The translations under genes and the position numbers were made by a program. The notes beneath the pieces are model-generated. The model worked only from the letters and a program-made list of their open reading frames with translations. It did not search any database and had not been told where the DNA came from. DNA of 64,000 nucleotides, taken from contig MU839118.1 of assembly GCA_030685235.1 (NCBI GenBank), positions 248,001 through 312,000 of the forward strand, in the 5' to 3' direction. The DNA comes from Copromyces sp. CBS 386.78 (taxonomy: Eukaryota > Ascomycota > Sordariomycetes > Sordariales > Sordariaceae). Below are positions 11,089-22,055 of this stretch, in pieces (the stretch's first letter is position 1; every line of letters starts with the position of its first letter).

Positions 11089-14000
11089 TCATCTCCTCCT
11101 CGAAGTCAAAGAGCCCATGTCGAGTCGCATCACAGGGCGCTCAATCTCCAAACTCCTACTCGGAATGAGCCTGCCACCTGGTGTCCTTGGATTGGCAACA
11201 TTGACTCGGCCACCACGATGTGGCCTTGCCGGTCCCTCTTCTTCGTCCGCGCTGCTTGACGAGTCGTCGTCATAGTCCTTGTTAACTGGCAAGTCAGAGC
11301 CAGTTACCACTTCATTGGAAGGGAAGAAGCCTTCATCGCTGCTGGTCGGCCTAGGGATGCCTCTCATTGTAGCAACACTCTCCTGGCTACCGCTTCGGTC
11401 ACCCATCTGTGGTCGTCCGGTATCCTCATAGTCTGCGAGCCTGGCAAAATAGTCTGCTAGACCGTCGACACTGGGCGTACCAATGATGGCATCGTAGTGA
11501 GGCGGTGGTGTAATCAAATCGGCCTGGAGCGGTGGCGGGGGCTCATCAGCATCAAATGCCGGTGGGTTGTATGATGGGCAGCGGATAAGATGAATGGGCC
11601 GTTGAGCCTCGAGAGGGCTCGGTAGAGTGTGACCACGGGCACGGTTAACAGGCAAGCCACCAGGTGCACGTGAATCATGGACGTGTGCGGCTTGAGGGAT
11701 CGAGGGCAAAACCGATGCGCTGAGCCTGTTGAGGCCCAGTCGGCTGCCGCTAGGGCTCAGGCCATCCTGCTCCACGAGTTGCAACTGTCCAAACGAGCTC
11801 GATGCGCTCCTGTCCAGAACATGGGCATCAGGACAACCGCAGGATGTCTGTTGACGCTCAAATGGCATGGGGCCATCTAGACCGTATTGAGGAAGCGCGG
11901 TATTCGCCTGCGTCGCACGGCAGTTCAGTACAGTAAACGGGCTGTCAATACTGATTTCGAAATGGCGTCTACGCTTGCCCAAGGGGTCTTCAGGATCCAG
12001 TCGAGATATCCTCATGACAATCTGGTAGTGAAGTGTTAGTGAACGGAAATTCCACGGACTTTACAGGGAAGACTACATACCTTAATCCAGTGAAAGACAT
12101 TGACATTCTTCCAACTGCAGTCTGGGTGAAGCCTGAGGTTCTTATCCCGGCTCATCGTTGCGCATGTCGGGATTTGCACATTCATCTCAAGCTCGGTACT
12201 GCCCCAGAACGTTTCCAAGCCGAGATCCAGATCACCCAATAAGTTTTCCGTCGGGTTCGGCAAAGGCGGCGGTGGCGTATTCGACGTGGCTGCTTGCATC
12301 ATCCTTCGCGCTGCCGCGGACCGCCTGGCCTCTTCACGTACCTCAGGGCTTAGTTCACCACCGCTCAGAATACGAAAGTCGCTGGCCTCGAACTGCTTAT
12401 CGAGGGGTTTCCCGGCAGTTTTTTCGAGCAACAAGATCTTCCTTCCAGCATCCTTGCGGGTTACGTGCCTGTCGTTGGTCCAATACTCAACGCTCTCCGT
12501 CACAAACACCTTAAGCTTGTGTACTTGAACCTTGGCCAGCGGAGTGAGCTTGAAGGCAATAGGGATCTTGGCGCCAATGGGGAAGCTCTTGCCAGAAATC
12601 ATGATATCGTAGTGCAGCTGATCTTCCCATTGCCTGCTAATGGAGATGGGTTCTGACATTTCGAGCGACATGGAATCGGGCAACCGAACGATGGACACCT
12701 CCTTGGTGCCGTGAAGATTGGGCTTGAAGGCGCCCGCACGTTCTACCGTTGCTTCCAACTCCCACTTGACGGATCCGTACTGCAGCTTGGTAGTCTCCAA
12801 CTGGTGATGGTCAATGGGAAGCTCAAACGTGTACTCGTATGTGCCAGCCTGGAACACCTTGTACCCCTTTGCATGGATCTGGCTTGCGAAGGGAGAGTCG
12901 CCTTTACCAAAGCTCCGTGAGTTGACAGACTGAAGCGAGAGCCTCTTGAGCTCCTTGGTAGTCAGGCTGGTTGAGTTTCGGCTCTTTCCGGTGAGGTGGG
13001 GGAAGGAGCCATTGGAGAAGTTGGATGACAGAGAACTCCGGGGGTTGTGGCTGCACCCACTTCCCTTGAGAGAGTATGTGCACTGGTTTCCGTATTCTGT
13101 CTCCCACTGTCCGCCGTGGATTGCCTGGAAGAAAACCAAGGACTGTGTTCGCAGAACTTGCTCCTCATGTGTTTCTGTCTTGTTGGGTGGAATCCCTTCT
13201 GGCCATTCCGTTCTCGCCTTGCCAATGAGCTTCAATGTCACAGACTTGAGCTTAACGTTCTTGGACACGTTCAGCTGGAGCTTTCCGCGGAGCAAAGCGG
13301 AAGCGCCGTGACTTTCTTCGCGGGCACGATCGTTGTGGTCGAACCCAGTCAAGAAGACGTTGGGTTCCGCCAACACTATCGAACATGTTACACCGCTTCC
13401 GGAGGCAACCGGCTTCTGAAGTTCGGTAACTGATGAAATCGCCGACTTGCAAGTGCAAGCAGACGCCACGCTACTCCGGTTGTTGGGTAGCACCATGGGA
13501 GATGAGGGTATAGAGGCGACAGCAGTCATGGCGGACTGGTCGAGGGTGGGTTCCGGGCCTACTGTTGTCTCGTACTTGGATCTGCGAAAGTGACCGATGA
13601 AACTCGACGGCCTCGGTCTCCTCGTCCTGGGAGCGGTGTCGGTAGCCTGGGACGCCAGTGTAGCTGATTTAGGGGGTTTCTTTGCTTTGATGGAGAAAAC
13701 AGACAAGACCTTGTCTATGACTTTGTGGACCGCTTCGCCGGCCGGGGGTAGTAAGCGAACGGGTGAAAGCTGGTCGGATCTTCTTGGTCGAGCTTTCTCG
13801 TCAAGTTTTCGACGCTTGTTGTCCTTCTTCTCCGCCTTTTTCCTAGCCTTCCTGTCCTTCTGCTCCTTGCGCTTGCGGTCCTTTTCGGCAAGCGGATCAG
13901 GTCGTAGCTCGTGCGGAATGAATCCGGGCGGGTATGCTACAATGTGTATCGAGTGTGGACGGCGTTGACGAGGTCCTATCAAGGGACTGGGAAACGAGGG

Positions 14001-14132
14001 GGTTGTTGGCGATGCTGGAGCGCTGCGCCTGTTGCGACCTGTGGTAGGAGTGTAGTAGATGGAGCCACGAGCAGATGACGAGTATGGTTGCCGTCGCTGT
14101 CGAATACGTTGTTGGGGGCCTGTGGGAAACAT
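11089..14132 (-). CDS. Arrestin-domain endocytic adaptor (alpha-arrestin, ART-like)
   Basis: Exon 1 is 12081-14132 and exon 2 is 11089-12021, with a 59-bp intron at 12022-12080 (donor GTATGT, branch CACTAAC, acceptor CCAG); the product has 994 residues. The first 220 residues are Arg/Ser/Pro-rich with a long Lys/Arg helix. The arrestin N-lobe follows (from about residue 245: V-x-L-A-E-P-N-V-F-L-T-G, then L-R-G-K-L-Q-L-N-V). The C-lobe comes next (S-I-S-R-Q-W-E-D-Q-L-H-Y-D-I, later K-I-P-I-A-F-K-L-T-P-L-A). The tail carries LPQYG (about 727), CPSYNPPAFD (about 832) and PPHY at 857-860, a PPxY motif of the type bound by WW domains of Nedd4/Rsp5 ubiquitin ligases. Members of this family recruit the ligase to plasma-membrane transporters for endocytosis. 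Cargo cannot be told from sequence. Confidence 0.88.
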
Positions 14133-17100
14133 GGTTGGCTAGGTTAGAGACTGATACTGGCTAGGCGTAGTCTGGATGGTGACGACAGATGGGGGCGGAG
14201 ATGTAGCTGTTATGCTACCAACAACAACAACAAGGTTGGAGGGGTCCGCCACGAAGCGGATGCAGAGAAAGGTAGCAGGAGGGTGACATGAGAGGAGGGT
14301 GAAAAGGACGGCAGAAAACGAAGGTGATATCAAAGCACAAAGAGTGGGAAAAAAAAGATGTGCAGTGTATAGCCCGGCAGCAGAGGGGCCGAAGGGACGG
14401 GGGGAGGGGGGAGTTTGTGGACTTGACGGGAGTATTTAGGAGGAAGAGGAGGAGGTTGGCCGGCAACGGGATTCAATGCGGTTGTGGTGGCCGTGGTGAC
14501 CCTGGGTGCGGTACCAGAACCAGCAATGCCGGTCCGGGAAGTGAGGTGGTGGTGAATGGTGGTCACGGTGGTGAAAGTGCAAGTACTAGCAGTAGCAACA
14601 GCCGTTGGTAGTGTAGTACTGGAAGGCGGTAGGGGTGGGACGAATGGGACGGGACTCGGGATCTACTAAAGCCAGCGTCCTCCATGAAACCCATGTGGAG
14701 TGATAAGAAGACGGGGGAGCTGATCTCTCTTTTCAAGGTGATACGTCAAGGGTGTGTGTGGTGGTGATCAAGGGAAGGGGGACTTGAGTAGAGAGGTGTT
14801 GGGACGTGAAGTGGTCTAGACGTGGTGCCATGTTGGACAGGTTGGACAGGCATGATCCGTATCGAGCAAGTTGATGAAGAAGGAGCGACCCGTTCTGGGA
14901 GAAAGGACCCCTCCCATCCCTCTCCTTCCCTCTCCACCAAGCAGGCACATGGCGTTTGTGACGATACGGATACACAGCTCTCAGTCATATCCAACACTGA
15001 ACCATGACCCAACGGTGCACACACAACAACCATTCGCGGGGAGACCGTGACGATGGAACTATGACATGAACACTGATAATAGTGGTGAGCTGGGGGATTT
15101 AAACAATCTCACACACAGCCCTCTCCATTCAGCGCACTGGCGCAGCGTTCGCCATGCACAACGCACGCTCACCTCAGCTTGACTCCAGTTAGGAGTGACA
15201 AGGTAGGGCTGGCTGAGCGATACATGGGCAAGACTAATAGGTAGCTGCACCCGTGCATAGGCATGAGATGGAGATGCCGCCAGCGAATGGCCAGTCTTAA
15301 GAAGATCGGATGGGATACCGTAATGGCCCATGTCATCAACATGTGGGGAGCTGGTGAAGGGAGGCAGGAGCAGATGAGGTTGGGATGAGCAGCAACAAGC
15401 AAGTCAGAGCGAAGCAAAGCAAGAGAAATTCTTGTGTCTCCTTCCCCAAGGAGTGTGGAGAGGAATGCGCAAAACTCCGATGCTGGCAAAAAAGAAAAAA
15501 AAGAGACAGCAGAGTAAAACCAAAACACTGGGGGATGCAGGTTGCCATGGGCGCGTGTATGTGTTATAGTAGAGTATAATATAAAAACGAAACCACAACA
15601 CGTACCTGTACCTCTCTGACCATTAGCACGCCGGCTATCTCTGCGCTTCTATGGCTGCTGGGCGCAATCAACCGTTGGCGATATCGGGTAGTGGTGAGCT
15701 GTTTGGGTAGTACAGTAATTTGCGGGAGTCGCGATCCCGACCTGCACAACGCTCGCTCGGTGTTGTTGTTGTTGTTGTTGCTGTTGCTGTTGCTGTTGCT
15801 GTTGTCAAGTGTTTGGCAAGATGTGCAATAATAAACCGACAAGGCCCCGAGTTTTTAACGTTGCGTTGGTCCTGGTCTTTGTCTTTGGTCAAATCGTTCC
15901 TTGTTGGGCGGCCCAGCAAGTGTTGGCCAACTATGATACCAAACCGCTTGACGCAAGAAAGAAGCCGCGGTGCCGGAACGGCCGAAGCGAGGACCGGCGG
16001 TAGTGCGCCGCTGTTGGTCTTTGTGCGTGTGAAAGTGTCCCGCCGTAAACCGAGTTGATATACGTGGTAATCGTCGAGGGCGTTGTGTGTTGGTCAATCG
16101 AGGTGGATAATGATAAGCAATAAGACGGGTATCAATCAATCACTCAATCGTCCGTGGTCCTCGCCCGGGAGTTGTTGGGTTAAGGTCGGATGGTCACGCT
16201 GGGAGTGTGCCGGGATGACGGGATGTTGCGCGCGTGGTACTTGGGTAACCGTCTGCAGAGATATGTATGAGTGTATATCCTCGGTTTCTGCTTAGACTTG
16301 TGTGTGTCTTGGTCGTTTGGGGCAAAGTAAAGATGACGGACCAGGGCGCAGGGAAGGCGTAGGTAGGGGACTGGAACTCGACTCGATGCGGCGTAGAAAG
16401 AGTTGGAGCCAGGAACTTTTGAAACAAGAAGCCGGCGGGACGGTGAAAGGGGACTCAAGAGGACCGTGGCAGGATTGATATTACTCTTGTTGTGAAAAGC
16501 AAACAAAAAAGAAATCTACAAGTCATTGATGAACATTCTCCCGACTCTCGGGGATGGCAAGGCGAGGGAAAGATGAACCCTGAATTTCCCGCCCAGAACA
16601 TGAGCACTCATCATCGCTCCCAGCTGGTTCTGGATCGCCATTGGACCATCGCGGTGTGCGATTGGGTCTGGAGACGGTTTGGTCGGAGAGAGATCAAGGT
16701 TGTCATGCAAAAGATGTGAAGACGGCCATCGGGGACGCCATGATCTCCACGCTGCAAGTATGATGTATTTGCAACGCCGCATCCCTGCCATCCCTGCCGG
16801 TGACCCGGTGCTGCCCTTTTTCCCCACTGCCGCTAGCAAAAAAAAAAGGTGGAGGAACTGGGCATTCTTGGCACAGATAGGGTCGCACCCGACTCGGTAG
16901 GTCACACAGGTCCGCCCAAATGAACTTGGTGATTTCTGTCGTTTGTTATTCAGTTTCCACCATGACACTCATCCATCGTCTTCCGTTATCGCTCACCATT
17001 TTCTGACAGAGACTTCCGAGGGGCCCGTACGGACAAGATGAAGAGGATCATGATGGAATTGGGCATGATATGATGGCGTAGAAACCGTCAAAATCTCAGG

Positions 17101-18827
17101 TCTGTCCAATACAAACACCACGTGGTGAGTAATTAACAGACAAAGCTAACCGATGCCAAATTGGCCGCTCGCGTATACCCGCACACATATTATACGCATG
17201 TACAGATATACACATATACACATACACATGCCATACACTCCAACTACGACGAAGGAATCAATCCAGAAACGGAAGAGGTACACATTAGATCGAACAAAAG
17301 GGAAACAGATTATCGCGTCGTCGTTTGAGGTTCAACAGTCAAAAGAATCAGGATGTCACCAAGACACCAAGACACACACGAACGGCACTACCAACGGACA
17401 TGCCTTGATCCTCCCTCCTCTAGTAAAACTATAGTCTACACTACACACGTGCATTCCCTCCCATTGGTGCTTGTGCAGCCACGGTACCTTGAGAGCGACA
17501 GCACATCACAACACGGCACCGCACTCTTTGGCATCTGTTGAGATCTGTCGAGATCTGATGCTGATGATCATTGTAGGTTGAGTTTGGATAGCGTTTAATC
17601 ATTAAATGGGTAATAATGGTTCGAGGTCGGGGTATCTCCAGTATCTACCTCTAGGTACTCCAGGTCCCCCTTCTATGCGATGCATAAACGGTTGTCCTGG
17701 CACTTTCAGCCTGTGCCATTTTGCATCAACATCCGCTGTCAGGGACATACGGAAATAACGGCAACTTCACCGCCGTCAATTCTGTATCAAAATTATTCCT
17801 TATACCTGCCGCATAACTTGGCCGTCCTCTATTAAATTATGCAAAATGTCAAAAGTAGCTACCAACACTAACAAACCGGCGTCGGAGCAGCACAGGCCTA
17901 GGGGCTCAGTAAGGCACATGGAGCACCTCCACAGCTCCCCGTTCCCTACGTCATTATGGCGGGACCGTTGTCATTTAGCCAATTGACCGGGCCATTGGGT
18001 ACTACAAAATACAAGGGTGGGTACCATGGATTCTCGTCTCGAAGGACACTAGTCCGCGCACACTCTCGCTTGTCGCCTCTTCACTTTGAGATTTCATCGT
18101 GTCTCTTCACAAGCATTCAATCCCGAGTCCCGAAGCGAATGCAACGCGCGACTCGAAAGGGAACTGCAGACACGTGTTACGCGCCAATTATGTGTCAACG
18201 CCATTATTAGCGATTCATGATACAAAGTGCGCCTTCAAATATTACGCCCGGCGGCCGAGGTGCTTTAGCGCTGAAGCGGTCCTCAGAATACCCTCCCAAA
18301 CTCTGTCGAAAGGCTGACGCAAAAAGACACCGGGACGATCCCCCGACACCAAGACTCAGGGTCCAATGGAGAAATGAACATGGCACAAGTAAGTCATAGC
18401 GTCAAGAAAACACAACCCCGAGGGAAAAGTCACCCAAGAACGAAACAAATGGAAGGGGATCGCCGAGGCCCTGCTAGTGGCTGATTTCCTAGTCTAGGCA
18501 CCTTGACGGCCGACGACAAGCCATCCAAGTCTATGGAACGGACAACCCTCCGAGATCGCCGCCGCCGCCACCCCGGCACTTCCGGTTCCTTCGGCTTTCC
18601 GTCGTCACGGTACCGTAGCATGATCGACCGTCCCCTAAGCTCGCTTAGCTTTCGTCGGCTGATGACTTCTTGCCGAAGAAGCCTCATCCCCGTCGTCGAC
18701 TTGGCACTGCCGCGATTCACATGACAGCCCTCCCTGGGCCTGCTATGGAATCTACCAGCATGAACCAACAGGTCCCAACTTCAATGACTATGGCTAACCA
18801 GGCTACAGAAGCACTCCAAACACACAA
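14133..18827. other. 4.7-kb spacer upstream of the arrestin gene
   Basis: The spacer contains a GTT/GCT trinucleotide tract (15761-15804) and AT/CA-rich simple sequence near 17.19-17.24 kb. At its right end, on -, an 85-112-codon frame lies immediately downstream of the kinase stop (18430-18768). It could be an extra 3' exon of that gene, but no good splice signals support this. Nothing else looks coding. Confidence 0.5.
15761..15804 (+). repeat. GTT/GCT trinucleotide microsatellite
   Basis: About six GTT copies run into four to five TGCTGT units. It is intergenic; read on - it gives Asn/Gln runs within a short frame judged not to be a gene. Confidence 0.85.
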
Positions 18828-20917
18828 TTACTCCCTCCAGAACCTACGAGGCTGTGGCTGTCGTCGAATCACCGGCCGGTGGTCCTCATCTGCCCTCCGT
18901 TTTTGTAGCCTCTGCAAGTCCAAGACACTCTCGTTCGAAAACACCTTCCCGAACCGAGCCCGAGCCGCCCCGCCGAACCGGATCGGAGGTTGAGCAGCCA
19001 TATTCCAACGCTCTCGGGCAGGACCCGGGGCCGCTGCCGGCCGTGGTCGCCTTTCTGGCTCTCCGTAAAACCGCCTAGCCCACGCTCTCGATTCTTCCTC
19101 CGTCTGATTCAAGCCGGTGGACCTCAGCTTGGTCTTGATAGCAATCTCGAGCTCCTTGAGCGTCGGTCGCGACATGGGAGAGTGGTACAAGCACTGCGCA
19201 ACCAGTTTTCTCAAGTCTTGATCCGTGTCGTCGTAGCGCCCAGAGTACAACAGATCGCCCCCGTACGTGGCATCTCTGACGCTTCGGTCGACAACCTGGC
19301 TAGTCCATACAAACGGTTCCTTTTTCTGATTAGGCCAACAGAGGGTGATCAAGGCATACATGATCTAAGAACGGTCCGAGTTAGCTTGGAGCGACAAGTG
19401 TCCAAGTGTCGAGTCAAAGGGTTACTTACCCAGCCCATCTGCCAAAGGTTCATGGGATCTCGATAGTTACCCGCCGTCGGTGCCCCATCAACGGCCGGTG
19501 CCCCGGCGTGCCAGTCCCATTCTTCGGTAAACTGTTCAGGTGTGTACAGGTAAGGCTTGCCGGACTGTCGGGCATACCACACTTTTTCTGTATCACGTCG
19601 TACGCGGGAGTTGTAGATTTCTCCCAAACCCAAATCGCCAACCTGTTTGTAGCCATAGTCGGTTAATCAATCATGACCTTGACTCTTCTTGAATTCCATC
19701 CTCTCTGAACCAGTGACCTACCTTGTGTATCGGTACATTACCGTGAACACGTAGGCCAAAAGTGCCAAAGCCTCCCACCAAAACTGTGTTGCAGTCAGTC
19801 AGTCAGTAGCCTCCTCTCACTCGTGCTTTGCAATATGTATCAAAACTCACTATTAGTAGGATCAATATCAAAATGCACCATCGGGTCCGAGGGACTTTCT
19901 TTGCAAACCATAGCCGACTCTTCAACCTTCCAATCTTTTCCGGGATAAGCCAAAGCGACGAGGCCGCGAGCGAGGCAGTCGAAGATGTTCCATAGCGCCC
20001 TGTCGCCGAACGTTTTTCGCTCTTTGGCCATCTTGACGATCCATTTCTCTAGGGTGCCGCGCTCCATGAACTCGAGGAAGAGACCGCCCGCTGCGAGGTC
20101 GCTCTCTTCGATGGCTTCTTCGGCTGCGAGGTTGTACATGTGGAGGACGTGGTGGGCGTTGCGCATCAACTGTGATAAAAGAGAGTTAGTATAGGGTTCT
20201 TTCTGGTTGCGACTTTCTAACCGGTTCTTGCTCGAGTTGTCTTCATCCTCGCTTCCAAGTCCATTTCGGAACTTGAGCTTCCGAAAGTCTCTTGATCCTC
20301 TCTTCATCCCTTTTATCCTCTTTTGTTTACCCCTTCAAATCTCTCTTCAGATGTCCTCTCAGGGTTCTCTTCACCATTCCCTCAGGTCCCTCCCTCTTCA
20401 GTTTTCTTCTCAATCCGGTCGGTTTCCCTCCTTACGAACAAGAAAATGAAAAAAGAAAATCAAGACTTACCTCATAATTCCTCCTCTCCATCTCCAACGT
20501 CCCCCTCGCCTCCAGTTCAATCTTCACCACCACCTTCTCCTGTCCTCCTCCTCCACCAGCCATGCTAAACAAACAGGCCATCCCAAACCCACCCCACCCA
20601 AGCACCTTCTCAAACCTCATCCCCTCCTGCGCCAGCAACCGCTCCAGCCGTTTCGCCCGCCTCTGCACCCCCGAGCTCGGACTCTCCTGTTTTCCATCCT
20701 CTTGCACTTTCGCATACGGCGCCGGTTCCTTGAAGGTGTTTCTGCCCGGACGGGGCGGAGGTGGTCCGAACCCGGGCCAGTGCGTCGGCCGACGACGGGG
20801 GAACTCGAGGTTGTGGATGGCCTCTCGGCGTTTGCGCTTGGACCAGGAGGAGGCCTGGCCGGCGCGGAAGTAGGCGAAATAATCGGTTTGTTCGCGTTGG
20901 AAGTCGCGGAAGCCCAT
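18828..20917 (-). CDS. Fungal serine/threonine protein kinase-like protein, HFD-type catalytic loop
   Basis: Five exons (20471-20917, 19851-20169, 19722-19783, 19430-19642, 18828-19364) give 525 residues; all junctions are GT-AG and keep frame. The four shorter introns are 65-79 bp; the first is 301 bp with donor GTAAGT and branch ACTAAC. Domain landmarks are the Gly-rich loop GWGGFG (107-112), the ATP lysine in VVVKIE (K132), the catalytic loop VHFDIDPTNILVG (H248-D250, N255), and DLG (279-281) in place of DFG. The activation segment has YTPEQFTEEWDW where APE is usual, followed by a C-lobe ending SRPTLKELE. The N-terminal 100 residues are basic and Pro-rich (MGFRDFQREQTDYFAYFRAG). The catalytic Asp, metal Asn and DxG Asp are all kept, so activity is plausible, although the HRD Arg is Phe and the loop Lys is Asp. 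I recall this HFD pattern from other ascomycete kinases. Substrate unknown. Confidence 0.83.
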
Positions 20918-22055
20918 TTTGGTTGATGGTGGTGGTGATCCGGAGGGATGATTGCTTATTTATGGTGCTTCGGTACGGGTCGGCTCAGTTGGGTATCTAA
21001 GTTAACTCAAAAGTAATGACACTACTCCTCTACACCGGGTAAGTATGCCAGTGTGTTCTCGCGGCCAGCCGGGGTCAGATGGATAGATGGATGGAATTAC
21101 TATCGGTAAGCTGGTGTTAATATGTTGTCAACAAGTTTTGACATGTTCCCAGAAAGCAATGTGGTTCTTTCTCTCGAATCAACATTTAACAGCCAGGCTA
21201 GATCCAAGACCTCCATAAAGACCATTAGCAGTTCAGGGACAAAGCGTGTGGTGCAAGGTCTATGGCAGCTTTGGGCGGTCAGCCCCAAAGGAGCAAGATC
21301 GGATACCATTCAAGATATTCCCGGAAGCGGGTGGACAGACAAAGAATAGACCACCTACATCGAGATGTTCGTTGTAGCCGATTGTGCTTATAGCCACACA
21401 CTGTTCATAACAACTCATTGTTCACCATCACCTCATGCCAAAACAGGTCCAAGTCTAAAGTCTTGTATTATTATCCAACGTCCCCATTACATCCTCCTCC
21501 ATTAGCTTCAGTATCTTGGGTATCCTACAGTCATCTCGTCTTGTACACATGACCAATGCGTTTCATAACAGCAACCCAAATAAGTTGCTCCGGCCATGAT
21601 CCCTTCGTTAACCGTCATAAAAAAAAAATATGTCAAAAACCTCCTCTGCGCTTGCCGCTAACCCTCCTTCTTTCTATCCAAAGCAGACCAAGTACATGAT
21701 GCTGCGCTTCGCGATACAAGATGCCATGCTATGCCATGCACGTGTATGCCAAAATGACGTTGCCTTGTCCTTCTTTCCTTTTTTTGATCCAACGTGATGA
21801 CCTCTCCTTAGGCTTTCTCATATGATACAAGGACAGCTCATACAAAAGGAAGGTTGAAGTGATTGTACATGTGTCAAGGACACAGGTTGTAGATGATGGT
21901 CGGAGATGGTGTGAGGGGAAAAGAAAAGAACGGAAATACCGATGGCCGGTGGCGGGGCAAAAATTGTCCAACACTCAAAGCCAGAGCGACTTCCTCTTCT
22001 CCTTGTGCTTCTTCCTGTCTCTGTATTCCCTGGCTGTTGTCAGCTCAAGGTTCCT
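20918..22055. other. Spacer between kinase start and coiled-coil gene 3' end
   Basis: About 1.1 kb containing the kinase promoter region on the left and the 3' flank of the coiled-coil gene on the right. Short frames only; no motif, repeat or RNA gene was recognised. Confidence 0.55.

Noticed and set aside
15761..15804. Trinucleotide tract as part of a poly-Gln coding gene
   Set aside because: The surrounding frames on both strands close within about 100 codons and contain nothing else protein-like.
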